From Drosophila persimilis (lineage: Eukaryota; Arthropoda; Insecta; Diptera; Drosophilidae), in NCBI RefSeq assembly GCF_003286085.1, contig NW_020825340.1, forward strand, positions 1,798,001-1,862,000: a stretch of DNA of 64,000 bases, read 5' to 3'. Position numbers and translations under genes: made by a program. Shown piece by piece: positions 33,325 through 43,572 of the stretch. Within the stretch, counting starts at the first letter, position 1. Every line of letters begins with the position of its first letter. The notes below the pieces were generated by a model. That model searched no databases and was not told the DNA's origin. It worked only from the letters and a program-made list of their open reading frames with translations.

Positions 33325-33916
33325 TCAATAGATGGTTCCATTCTTCGGCAGGGCCACAAGGACCTCGTACTTGTCGAATTTGCGCAGGGCCAGGGTCTCG
33401 TGCTTGATGATGCACAGCTTCTCGCTGAGCATGAGCATGCCGATGAGCAGGCCACCGTCGGTCTTGGCTCGGCACATGAACACGCGCTCATTGAAGTTCG
33501 AAGTGCCCACGGCAACGGAGCCAAACTCGTACAAGCCGTCGAAGCTGCGGACCCATACGTATTTATAGTCGCGCTCGATCACCAGGATATCGTATGTCGT
33601 CGCCTTGGAGGCCGTCAGCTGGTTGTTGAAGTAGGCGACACCCGTCTCTGCGACTACGCGGGCTGGCACGATCGTGGTGCCGAACTTGACGCGGCCAATA
33701 TAGATGTTGTAGCCGTAAGGATCGAATCCTCCCAGAATGGCGTTGTTGGGGAAGGGGTACGACAGGTTTCCGGCCTTCCACACGTGCTCGGTATCTGGAG
33801 AATGGCAGGATTAGTATCGCTCCATAGCCAGCATCCATGGTTTACTTACCATAGGCTGAGGGCACCGCCGAGGCGACTGCGCACAGGGCCAACACTAAAC
33901 AGGCAGCTTTGTACAT
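33325..33916 (-). CDS. Secreted DM9-domain (DUF3421) protein A
   Basis: Exons 33916..33850 and 33794..33325 give 178 residues. Exon 1 encodes a clear signal peptide (KAACLVLALCAVASA). The rest is two DM9 repeats: the first begins NAILGGFDPYGYNIYIGRV and contains PARVVAETG; the second contains FDGLYEFGSVAVGTSNFNER, then GGLLIGMLML and a C-terminal KYEVLV. DM9 proteins are mannose-binding lectin-like modules in other invertebrates; the fly role is not established. This copy is the most divergent of three minus-strand genes in the cluster and is the only one with an intron, placed just after the signal peptide. A TATA box and GATA sites lie directly upstream, suggesting gut or fat-body expression (inference). 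Confidence 0.9.
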
Positions 33917-33970
33917 CTCGAGGGTTTCTTGGATACCAAATGAATGTGAATCGTCTGGCCAGGTGCACAG

Positions 33971-34041
33971 CTTTTATACTTACCTCCTTATCGCCGCAGT
34001 CTTGTTACTCTTATCGCTATCAGATGATTACTATTGATAGG
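33971..34041 (-). promoter_or_regulatory. Promoter of DM9 gene A: TATA box and GATA cluster
   Basis: On the minus strand AGTATAAAAG (33971-33980) is a TATA box 55-65 bases upstream of the ATG. Behind it GATAAG occurs twice (near 33988 and 34011), with further GATAG sites near 34018 and 34036. This arrangement is typical of GATA-factor-driven gut or fat-body genes. Confidence 0.6.
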
Positions 34042-34439
34042 ATCGATTCGGTGAGTAACATGCTTGAGAGTGAGTTTGCGCATCGTGATTTTATTGCTCC
34101 ATAAAAAGTAGAAGACATTTCTAAGGTAAAAATCCCCCTCTAGACCTAAAAGGCATTTCATAATATTAGATTATTAATTAATCAATTTCTTAGTAAGATA
34201 ATTCGATGATTAACCAGCTCCATCGGTCGATACAGAAATTTATTTTTAAAGAAAACTTTGTAATATACGAGTAGTCTTTTAAGTCATATCCATTTAAAAG
34301 TTTTGCACTTTTTAACCAAATCCTGCATAGAACTTTATCATCTACGGTCGTGATTTATATCATTTAACTATAATCGAAAAATTCTTCTTTGGAGGAAAAT
34401 TGAACATTTCCGTGTCATGATTTTTGACAATTTTCGAAG

Positions 34440-34815
34440 TGGATTTTTGAGACAAGAATTCTTCGATCAACTTAGTTTAACTTTTGGCGATGAAGCACCA
34501 TGCATTGCCACAACAAAAAACCGGTAAAAGGAATTCAGAATTGTACGTCCTTCACTGCAGAACGAATCCCGTGAGGGTCGTCCAAAAAATAAATGCTGTG
34601 CGGAATTGGCAATTGCAATATCGTCAATACCACGACCTTGAGGCATCTTTGGGCATTATAGGAACCAAGGTACAATCAACATTGTATGAACAGTTGGCCG
34701 TCAGGAAGGATTTTCCTGATAAGATGCAGACATTTTCTCCAAAAAACACACAAGTGCTGCCAAGATTAGTTTTAGCGGATGCAAAGTTAAGAGTACACTA
34801 CAGCCTACGGACTTA
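34440..34815 (+). mobile_element. Degenerate mariner-family transposase fragment
   Basis: The plus strand gives QEFFDQLSLTFGDEAPCIAT and then a stop. Further on, in shifted frames, SREGRPK and LEASLGIIGTKVQSTLYEQL follow. These match in order the N-terminal DNA-binding domain of mariner transposases (SLTFGDEAPCIATIKNW, EGRP, REIEASLGIS). Stops and frame shifts make it inactive, and the DDE/D catalytic half is missing. Confidence 0.75.
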
Positions 34816-35262
34816 AAAGGCATCCAACGTATTCACACGTCATTTAGTGATGAGTAAATTAAACGAATTAAACGATATGGCAATGGCATGCCATATCCAG
34901 GGTCTTATAAGATCTTCATGTCTTGGGTGTAATTTAAGTAGGACTCTTAAAGTAATAGACACTGAATATTCCTTTGGCACATTGTAAACTTCACTCCCAT
35001 CTTTACCATCGGTGTTTAAAATCAAAAAATTTATATATAAATGTTCGAAATTCCAATTTTTATAGATGTTTTTATTTTTGTACACCTTCACACCTAATAG
35101 CATATGTAGAAATCTCCAGTATTTTATTGGATGGTACAATATATATTTATGTATGTATGTATGGGATCTCATGCCATTGATCATCCTCTCAATAAATTGT
35201 TGTGTTTTTCAATAAATATTTTTATGATTTTATTTTCATTTAATGATATTTAATACTTTGTT

Positions 35263-35844
35263 TCAAATCTTTCCCGCTTCGATTTGCGCGTCAAATGGTA
35301 TAAACTCAGCAGCTTGGCGTTCCCTAACCAATATCTCGTACTTGTCGGACTGCCTCAGTGGATTCTCGCCGTACTTTACGATGCAGACGCGTTTGCCCAG
35401 GTAGAGGGTGCCAATGAAGAGTCCCTCGTCGGCACGGAAGCGACAGATGTAGACGCGGTCGCCCAAGGAGTTTGTTCCCACTGGCACGGCTCTTTTCTCC
35501 AGGAAGCCGTCGAAGCTGCGCTTCCAGCGGTAGCTGACGGTGGCGTTGGACACGAGCACCTCATAGGAGGTTGCCGTATTGCTAAGGGTGTCCGTGTTGT
35601 AGCTAGCCTTGCTCAGCTCTGGAACCACTCGGGCCGGAAGGACGTTGGAGCTGTACACCACACGGCCCACATAGTTGTAGTAGCCTTCGGGATCGAGGCC
35701 TCCGAGGACAACGTTGTCGGGGAACTCCAAAGTCTTGTCCGGATAAACCCACGTATCCTCATAGCTGTACACTCCGCCTTGAATGAGGCCCACCAGCTGG
35801 ACGAGGATCAGGGCCAGAACGGCAGACTGCTTCGCGTAGTACAT
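35263..35844 (-). CDS. Secreted DM9-domain (DUF3421) protein B
   Basis: Intronless, 193 residues. The start is the ATG at 35844, followed by a strong signal peptide (AVLALILVQLVGLIQGG); in-frame sequence further upstream lies beyond the TATA box and is not coding. Two DM9 repeats: NVVLGGLDPEGYYNYVGRV with LPARVVPEL, then FDGFLEKRAVPVGTNS, GDRVYICRFRADEGLFIGTL and a C-terminal DKYEILVRER. Nearly identical in organisation to gene C at 36934-37494, with some differences in sequence. Function: a secreted lectin-like or defence-related protein is plausible from DM9 work in other invertebrates, but this is inference. Confidence 0.92.
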   Translation of the reverse strand: MYYAKQSAVLALILVQLVGLIQGGVYSYEDTWVYPDKTLEFPDNVVLGGLDPEGYYNYVGRVVYSSNVLPARVVPELSKASYNTDTLSNTATSYEVLVSNATVSYRWKRSFDGFLEKRAVPVGTNSLGDRVYICRFRADEGLFIGTLYLGKRVCIVKYGENPLRQSDKYEILVRERQAAEFIPFDAQIEAGKI

Positions 35845-35895
35845 GGTTCGACTGTTGTCTGAGGTCTTCTGGCCACTTGGACCTCTGCTGCCGGC

Positions 35896-36000
35896 TCTTA
35901 TAGGGCCGGCTCCCCATCTGCTGGGGTTCCTGGTCAAGTTTTCGATAAGGATGAGTGTAAATCATTCACATTCGGGTGTTGCTTGAGTGATATGATTAGA
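35896..36000 (-). promoter_or_regulatory. Promoter of DM9 gene B
   Basis: On the minus strand CCTATAAGAG (35896-35905) is a TATA-like box about 55 bases upstream of the ATG. CTTATCG (GATA site) lies at about 35942-35949, and further GATA-like words at about 35985-36005 are conserved in the duplicate. Confidence 0.55.
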
Positions 36001-36025
36001 TAGTCGTTGATTTTTCGATGGATTT

Positions 36026-36845
36026 CTAATTAATGTTTGCATTATGTACTCTGAGCTATTTTTAAGATGTGACGACATCATGTGGAATTGTCAGGAACCC
36101 TTAGGATTATTAATTGAAATGAAGTCCATTATTTTACAATACATATATTATAGTGAAAGCTCCCTTTGAAAGTAGCATCTATTTTTATTAAAAGATTAAT
36201 TACAGAAATGTAATTTCTCTTTTGCAACAACTTTATTAATTTTAAAATGTTATAATACAAGGATATAAATATGAAAAATTTTGAATTTAAATATGAAATA
36301 ATTTAAATATGATACTAATATTTAGTTTATTCATTTAATTAACATACAATTTATGCATAAAATATATATTTTTAAATATAAAGACAATTTATTTCAATTT
36401 AAATTTAAAAAAATATTTTTTTTTAAATGTGAAATGTATTTAAATCCCATATCTTTACATTATTGTCAAAATCTAAGGGCAGAAACTTTCTTTTACGATT
36501 TCGACTCTCCGAAAAAGTCTATTATCATACATTTACGAAGCTTTTTTCTCTCGACGTGCATAGGTATGTACTATATCCACCTTGAAATGACCTATTACGA
36601 ACGAACCGATTACTACCGAAAATAAATCTAATCAAAGCCAAATCGGTTTGCTTTTCATTATGCCCTTAGGTAGAGGTTTGTTCAATGTATAGGTACTCGT
36701 GGGTTCTCAAATCAGAATTAATTCTCTGCCCCCTCATTGAAGATGTGGAAAGCAATTGAAGGAGTGGAAATAGTAAGAAGAACTTTTGAACATGGCAAGT
36801 CCGAAACCTTTCCTTTCAAAATATTGGATGCCATTGGGCATGCTC
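36026..36845. other. AT-rich spacer between DM9 duplicates
   Basis: Very AT-rich with many ATTTAAATAT words. It is not part of the duplicated unit and contains no gene. Confidence 0.5.
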
Positions 36846-36933
36846 TCAATAAATTGTATAAATAATTTAAATAAATATATATATGATTTTATTTGCATTT
36901 AATAAATTTGTTTTAACAAGTTCCTGCTTCGAT

Positions 36934-37494
36934 TCAAACACCGAATGGACTAAACTGTGCCGCCTTGCGTTCCCTAATCAGGATCTCGTACTTGTCGGAC
37001 GTCCTCAGTGGCATCTCGTCGATCTTCACGATGCAGACGCGCTTGGCCAGTAAGAGGGTGCCCACGAGGAGTCCCTCGTCCGTCCTGAGGCGACAGATGT
37101 AGACTCGGTCGTTGCTGGCGTTAGTTCCCACGGATACGGCGCTTTTCTCCAGGAAGCCGTCGAAGCTGTGCTGCCAGTGGTACCGGACGGTGTCGTTGGA
37201 CACGAGCACCTCATAGGCTTTGGTCTGGGAACCAATGGTGTCCGTGTTGTAGGAGGCCTTGTTCAGCTCTGGAACCACTCGGGCAGGAAGGATGTTGGAG
37301 CTGTGCACCACACGGCCCACATAGTTGTAGTAACCTTCGGAATCGAGGCCTCCGAGGACAGCGTTGTCGGGGAAGTCAGTATTCGAATACATGTACACCC
37401 ACGTGTCCTCATAGCTGTAGGATCCGCCTTGAATGAGGCCCACCAGCTGGACGAGCATCAGGGCCAGAACGGCAGACTTCTTTGCGGAGTACAT
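36934..37494 (-). CDS. Secreted DM9-domain (DUF3421) protein C
   Basis: Intronless, 186 residues, start ATG at 37494. Signal peptide AVLALMLVQLVGLIQGG is almost the same as in gene B. Two DM9 repeats: NAVLGGLDSEGYYNYVGRV, LPARVVPELNKASYNTDT, then SFDGFLEKSAVSVGTNA, DRVYICRLRTDEGLLVGTL and a C-terminal KYEILIRER. It lacks the short C-terminal extension of gene B. The two proteins keep the repeat-defining Gly, Tyr, Arg-Val and Gly-Thr positions while surface positions vary. No cysteine pattern suggesting disulfide knots. Role as for gene B, inferred only. Confidence 0.92.
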   Translation of the reverse strand: MYSAKKSAVLALMLVQLVGLIQGGSYSYEDTWVYMYSNTDFPDNAVLGGLDSEGYYNYVGRVVHSSNILPARVVPELNKASYNTDTIGSQTKAYEVLVSNDTVRYHWQHSFDGFLEKSAVSVGTNASNDRVYICRLRTDEGLLVGTLLLAKRVCIVKIDEMPLRTSDKYEILIRERKAAQFSPFGV

Positions 37495-37545
37495 GGTTCA
37501 ACTGATGTCTGAGGTGCTATGGCCATTTGGACCTCTGCTGCCGGT

Positions 37546-37690
37546 TCTTATAGGGCTCTCCCCAGGGCGCCGGACGGAGGGCAAATCTGGCCAAATTTTC
37601 GATAAGGCTGATTGTAAATCATTCAGACTCGGGGGTTGCTTGAGTGATACGATTAGATAGTCGGTGATTTTTCGATGGACTTGTAACTTA
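37546..37690 (-). promoter_or_regulatory. Promoter of DM9 gene C
   Basis: TATA-like CCTATAAGAAC on the minus strand near 37546-37556, a GATA site near 37599-37606 (CTTATCG) and the TTGCTTGAGTGATA word region (plus-strand reading) are shared with gene B. Confidence 0.55.
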
Positions 37691-37695
37691 GAGGT

Positions 37696-39850
37696 GGCAC
37701 TACTCTGATAAGCTCACTTCATGGGTATTTTTTTGCGATTCCCAGGAAAATAGAAAAGCAAAAGATATCTTAAATATAACCACAGCAACGTATTCCTCCT
37801 CATCTTTGATCCCCTATGGGATTACCTTTGATCGCCTGTTCGCATATTCCCATGTTTTTTAAACAAATCCGGATTATATCTCCATTCTACAGTCATCTCC
37901 TATGAACGATAATATCACGAGTAATGCAAATTAGACAACCTTCCAAGCTTGGCATTCAAATTGGCGGGGCCGAAGCCGTATCAAGCGAAATATATATATA
38001 GATATATATATGTATATGCTAGTACTAATCAATTCAATTAGAGCGAAAAACCTGTTTGTATGTTATCACCGCTTATCAGAGCACCAGAGCACCAGAGCAC
38101 GAGACCCTGACCAATGTCAATGTGCCGGCATGAGAGCTACATATAACGGGATAGTCATAGGCTCTCTCTCTCCCCTTTCTCTCTCGCGCTCTCTCTCAAA
38201 GTTTGTCTTTGCTCGATTTTGTATTGTTCACTTTTGCTTTTGCAAAAACAAGTTTTGCTTTTGACTTTTGCTTTTGGGTTTTGGCTTTTATGGGTCTGTG
38301 TGTTTTCGGTTTCATACGTTTATTTTTCGCGCACGATTCGTGACGTCAGAGAGGTGGAGCGTCGGAAGGGGGGTGGGGAAAGGTTGTCACTTAAAAGCGC
38401 CAGCAGCCAGCGTGCCGCTTAGTCGATCGGAGCAGTTGCAGCGGGAAGGATCCAACCAGACCATCGTAGATCTGGTCACCTCTATAGCTCCAAGCACAAA
38501 GCTGTTACCGGCGGGTGGGTGCGACTGCGACCACTGCCAACGTACTAAGTGGAGTGGAAAAGTGCTTTCAGTGTTTCGGTTAAAGACTTTGAGAGACTAT
38601 ACTCGAGAGTTTCGTTAGAACAGTGTGAAAAGTGGCTGGCCCCTCAACAGAGTTACAAAAATGATCTCTAAAATGAACCATATCTTTCTGAAATGAAACC
38701 TGACATGTTGAATGGATTCTTATATCATAGAAAGGGCTTTTGCAGATGAACCAATCTCTGAGATTGCTAAACAAAACATACCTCCCATATTTGGCAGTTG
38801 AAGATGACAGTTTTCCAAATGCCTCGCGGTTTTCCACACGTTTCCTTATATAATCTCTCTCTCTCTTGGGGTCTTGCATAATGCCACCAGATTGGGCAAC
38901 ATTATAATGGTGCATTGTAAATCGCCTAACTAACGTGAGTTGTGGCTGAATTTACAATACTACATACCACAGTCCCTCGACTGACACACTGTCACAAGCA
39001 AAAGTCCTCTCGGGGCCAGAGACCGAGATGCATCTGGCCTGTGGATGCATCTCGTGGATCCAAACCAGTTTTTGGATAGGATTAGCGTTGATGGCTAGAG
39101 GGGGGGACTACGCTGGAAGAACCTTTCCATTGATTACTCATAAACTAGTCCTGATTTTCCCATTGATCCCCTTGGCCACTTAGTAGTAACGAGCGTCCGA
39201 AGGTCGACAGTCACGCCGCTGGGCGTTGCCTTTCTCAGTCACAGTCCGCAGGTCGTGACTGATAATTTCCCAAAGAATTCGCATGACAGTTTAGACTTCT
39301 ATCCAAATTATATACAACACAATACTGGCAAATGCCGCAAATGCGACAGGCTACAGACTCACTAGCGTTAAATGGGGCTTAGGTTTAAGGCCTTTGGGCC
39401 AGATTTCATTATTGCCATGCTGGTTCATGGTGTTTATGGGCTATTGCGACAATTAAAGCCCACTTTTATCCAGATAAAAATAAATTACGCTTCCCATAAC
39501 CATAACCAAGGCAAAGTGAAGTGAAGTACGGGTGTGCATTTGCCGTGCTGTGCCGTGTGTTTTATATAACTGTTTAACAATTGTTGCAAAAAGACAACAA
39601 AGCATTAAACAATCGCTTGAATGGTTTAACGAACTTGTCGGCCATACAACACGGTGCTGGAGGAGGTCAGTGGTGGTCGAGGAGTAGTAGGAACACCTGT
39701 AGATGCCAGATGCCAGATGCCAGACACATATGTACACTGGTCTGGTCTCTTAGGATCAATGATAGTATCATTAACACTCTTAACAACAAGCTCTTGGCAG
39801 TTCTTTTTTAGAGCAGACTTAATCGGGAATCTGTAGCCTATTCCCCAAAC
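37696..39850. other. Spacer between the DM9 cluster and sulfatase copy 2, with a probable plus-strand promoter
   Basis: A CT-rich run (38160-38205), a perfect CRE (38341) and a GC-richer block around 38380-38640 look like a promoter and 5' untranslated exon on the plus strand, perhaps of sulfatase copy 2. The rest (38650-39850) shows no gene. Confidence 0.4.
38341..38348. promoter_or_regulatory. Perfect CRE (TGACGTCA)
   Basis: Full palindromic CREB/ATF site. About 75 bases downstream is an initiator-like TTAGTC, followed by leader-like sequence to about 38640. Suggests a cAMP- or ATF-responsive promoter on the plus strand. Confidence 0.45.
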
Positions 39851-41826
39851 ATGAATCTACTACTTCCTGTCCTACTCTCACTGAGTGCTGCAATTAGTGG
39901 TTGCCATGGAGAGGGCGAGGCATCCGCCAAGCCAAATATCATAATCATACTGATTGATGATATGGTAAGCCACTCCTACTCGATTCAATCAAAGTTCGAA
40001 CCAGTAAAAGGATTCTCTCTGTAGGGTTTCAACGATGTGAGCTTCCATGGCTCGAACCAGATCCTGACACCGAATATAGATGCCTTGGCCTACAATGGGA
40101 TCCTGCTGAATCGACACTATGTGCCCAACCTGTGTACGCCCTCCAGGGCCACCCTGCTGACCGGAAAGTATCCCATCCACACGGGTGAGCTGCAAGAGGG
40201 ACTGTAAGGCTTCCACAAGTACGATAATGGTTACTCCTTGCCCAGGAATGCAGCACTTTGTGATCGTCACCGACGAGCCCTGGGGTCTGCCCAGGCAGGA
40301 GCGTCTCATGCCGGAGCTCTTCCGCGATGCCGGCTACGCCACTCACCTGGTGGGCAAGTGGCACCTGGGCTTCTGGCGGAAGGACCTGACGCCGACGATG
40401 CGCGGCTTTGACCACCACTTTGGGTACTACAATGGCTACATGGACTACTATGACCAAACCGTGCGGATGCTAGACAGGAACTACTCGACGGGCCTGGACT
40501 TCAGGCGGGACCTGGAGCCCTGCCGTGAGGCAGAGGGCACGTATGCCACGGAGGCGTTCACGACAGAGGCCAGGAAGGTAATCGAGCGGCACGACAAGAG
40601 TCGGCCGCTCTTCATGGTCCTCAGCCACCTGGCCGTGCACACGGGCAACGAGGACAATCCCATGCAGGCGCCCGAGGAGGAGGTGGCCAAGTTTGCGCAC
40701 ATTCGAGATCCAAAGCGTCGCACCTATGCGGGTAAGTCCTGTCCCGCTCCCAAGAGAGGCCATGAATAGAGGTTTCTTTTGGCTAGGCATGATCTCGAGT
40801 CTGGACAAGAGCGTTGGCCAGACGATGCGTGCCCTGGCGGACAATGGGATGCTGAACAACAGCATCGTTCTGCTCTACTCGGACAATGGAGCGCCCACTG
40901 TGGGCATTCACTCCAATGCTGGCTCCAACTATCCCTTCCGTGGGGTAAGTGCTCTATCTTTACTCTTTTTCTGGGCTAAAAGATGTCTTTCCGAGTAGCA
41001 AAAGGAATCCCCCTGGGAGGGTGGCATTCGATCGGTTGGTGCCCTCTGGAGCCCGTTGCTGCAGCAGCGTGGCTACGTGTCCAACCAGGCGATCCACGCA
41101 ATCGACTGGCTGCCTACCCTGGCGGCAGCGGCCGGAGTGTCTCTGCCATCGGATCTCCGGCTGGACGGACTCAACCTGTGGCCCTCGCTAAGCGCCAGCG
41201 CACAGCCCCAGCCCCGGAATTTGCTGCACGTGCTAGACGACGTCTTCGGCTACTCTTCGTACACGCAGGACACGCTCAAGTACGTCAACGGGAGCAGCTT
41301 CGAGGGGCGGTACGACCACTGGCTGGGTGAGCTGGAGGACGGCGAGGAGGATCCGAACAGTAAGGACTACGGCCAGCTGGTGCGGGCCTCGGAGGTGCAG
41401 GCTGTCCTGGGAAGTGTGGCCCCGACTGACGACCGCATCCGGCAGATGCGGGACGAGGCCACACAGCGGTGTCCCATACAGGAGCGGGATCCCGAGGATC
41501 CCGTCTACCTGTGCGAGCCCCTCAAGGCTGCCTGCCTCTTCGACCTGGCCAATGACCCGTGTGAGCGCTACAACCTGGCCAACCTGTACCCCCTCCAGCT
41601 GCAGTTGCTCGCCCAGGAGGTCGAGGAGCTCCGTCTCACGGCATTGCCCAGCGCCAGAGTTCCCCGAGCGGATGTTCGCGCCGATCCTGCGCTCCACGAC
41701 GGCCACTGGGAATGGTGGAACAACACGTTGCCGGGCTCCAGTGCCGCCGCTTTGCCGCCTTCGGGTCCTTGGCTCTGGCTCTGCCTCTTCAATATTGCCT
41801 TGTCGTTTATAGTTTTTATTAGTTAA
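39851..41826 (+). CDS. Arylsulfatase B-like enzyme, copy 2
   Basis: Exons 39851..39964, 40025..40184, 40246..40731, 40787..40944 and 40999..41826 give 581 residues. Start [17 protein letters not shown] is a good signal peptide. Sulfatase features: [14 protein letters not shown], formylglycine motif [40 protein letters not shown], and [15 protein letters not shown]. The C-terminus has small residues ([13 protein letters not shown]) and then a hydrophobic end ([18 protein letters not shown]), a good GPI-attachment signal. Compared with copy 1, the intron after YYDQT is absent and a new one lies after RRTYAG; the other three positions agree. Substrate is likely a sulfated glycosaminoglycan or glycolipid (family knowledge). 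A poly(A) signal follows at 41863. Confidence 0.93.
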
Positions 41827-41862
41827 ATTATTTTGTTTATACTTTTTTTATACTTAATGAAA

Positions 41863-41868
41863 AATAAA
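41863..41868 (+). terminator. Poly(A) signal of sulfatase copy 2
   Basis: AATAAA about 37 bases after the stop codon. Confidence 0.7.
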
Positions 41869-43572
41869 ACTGCGTTTTTCTTGCAATTGAAAAAAAAAAA
41901 AGAGAATATAATTATTTTTTTAGTGGGAGGGAATATGGCTGATTTAATTATGACTTTTTATCTATAAAAATATTTTCCACAGGGATTTCATAATAAATCA
42001 AAATTTTTAGCCGAATAATAGATTAAAAATAAAGCATATTTTTGGTTTAATTCACATACCCCCAAAGGTATGCCATCTATTTGCTCAATTTAACCGTAAA
42101 AATTCACATATGCTACGTATCTGCTCTTACCAAATTCATTGGGGGCTGTGATCTGGGGCGTGGCTACGTTGTGGAACGACTTGGAGCCCCAGGTGCCCTG
42201 GACTCTGACAACAACTCCATTTTTAGGAATGTGCGAAAAAGAGGATGAAAAGAAGGAATGCGCGAGTACTTAGCCGCACCCACACCGCGCACCCCTGCGT
42301 CTCACTCCCACCAACAGGAGACACAACCACACACTTTCGATCTCTCTTTGCAGAAGGAGAGGGCGAAGACAAGGAGCAGAGATAAGCGAGCAATTCGGTC
42401 CTCGCCGCAGGAGAGCATGGAAGCAATGCTCTCACTTCTGCCGCTGCCGCTCTCGCTTCTGCCGCTCTCGCATTAATTTTTCACCCGGCGGCCGGTAGTC
42501 CAAGCTTGCTCCGCGATTCGGACCGCGAAAAGCCGGAAAATAGTGGAAAACCAAACGGTTTAAGTGTATCGCCGCTGTGTAGAAAAGTGTCAACATGAAA
42601 AATGTCTAAAAAGCCAACAAAGCGGCGCTGGCTGGATCTAGGGCGGAGGCGAAAAAGGAGGCAAAGGAAAAGTGCGTAAATTAGGGCAAGTGAGCGCCCG
42701 CCGGTTCAATTGTGCCAACAAGCTGTCTCTCCTGCCAAGGTGTTCCATTTGTAAGGTGAGGCATTCCAAATCTTGCAGGTCTGACTCTCTCACGTTTAGT
42801 GCGTCCGCTCGAACTCCACATCTCAAGTGCCTCAAGCGCCTCACCTTATTTTCTTGGCTCGTTCGTGTTCGTTTGCGGGTTCGCTGCGTAGATCGTGCGT
42901 TCGGAATCGTCAATCGCGTTCTCATGTGTGCGGGAAAGGAACAGCAAATGCCGCCGGGAAAACTTAACTGTTCAAGATTATGGGCCAAAAGGTAAGAGAG
43001 AGAAGAGACTGTTTCCTTACTGTTTTTCTGCAATCTGTTCTGTTCTGCATACTGTTTTTTGTTAATCTCAAGGATATGCTCTTACATTTTTTTTTATGAC
43101 TTTCCATTCAATTGAAGTTAAATATTTTCCAATAATTTTATTGGAAACAATAATAGACAATAGAACAAATAAATTCTCTATTGGCAATAGCAAAAAAATA
43201 CTTAATCGTAACATTTGCATTTTGCATTTTGCATTTTAGTTCGGCAACTTAGGGCTAATAAAAAAAAAATAATACAAAATAGTGCAACAGATGATAACAA
43301 ATACAATCGATTACAACATGAATACTCACTAGATATGCGTATCTAAACTCGTATTTACATACATAATACAAACGGAACGGACAGTTGGAATGGAATGGAG
43401 TGGAATGTAATGCAGTCCAGTCCAGTCCAACGTATCATACTCTACTCGTACACTCGGATAATACTCCTAGTATAGATATTCTATTTGAATACTCGTACAT
43501 TCAAAAGTGGGTCTCCTCCGGACTGGGGGCACTTGCTCTTGCAGCAGCAACTCCTCGCCGATCTCTTTGGCG
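41869..43572. other. Spacer between sulfatase copy 2 and Tsp74F
   Basis: AT-rich at both ends. A GC-richer block at about 42390-42690 (TCTCGCTTCTGCCGCTCTCG, then GACCGCGAAAAGCCGG and a possible GTGCGT donor near 42671) has the look of a plus-strand 5' untranslated exon, but no plus-strand coding gene follows for 16 kb. It may belong to a non-coding RNA. Includes the Tsp74F 3' UTR near the right end. Confidence 0.35.

Larger units (their letters stand above)
33917..35262. other. Spacer between DM9 genes A and B
   Basis: Holds the gene A promoter, a mariner relic (about 34440-34815) and AT-rich sequence that includes the gene B 3' UTR. No other gene is recognised. Confidence 0.5.
35185..36025 (-). 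repeat. Tandem duplication unit carrying DM9 gene B
   Basis: Matches 36846-37695 not only in the coding part but also in the 3' flank (CTCAATAAATTGT, ATGATTTTATTT, CCTGCTTCGATT-like words) and the 5' flank (TGGACCTCTGCTGCCGG, TTTTCGATAAGG, TTGCTTGAGTGATA, TTTTTCGATGGA). So the duplicated unit is roughly 840 bp and includes the promoter. Confidence 0.75.
36846..37695 (-). repeat. Tandem duplication unit carrying DM9 gene C
   Basis: Partner of the unit at 35185-36025; see there for the shared flanking words. Both copies keep the gene in the same orientation. Confidence 0.75.

Noticed and set aside
34840..35184. 114-codon minus-strand frame
   Set aside because: AT-rich, Tyr/Ile/Asn-heavy, no signal or domain, and it sits in the spacer next to the DM9 gene B 3' flank.
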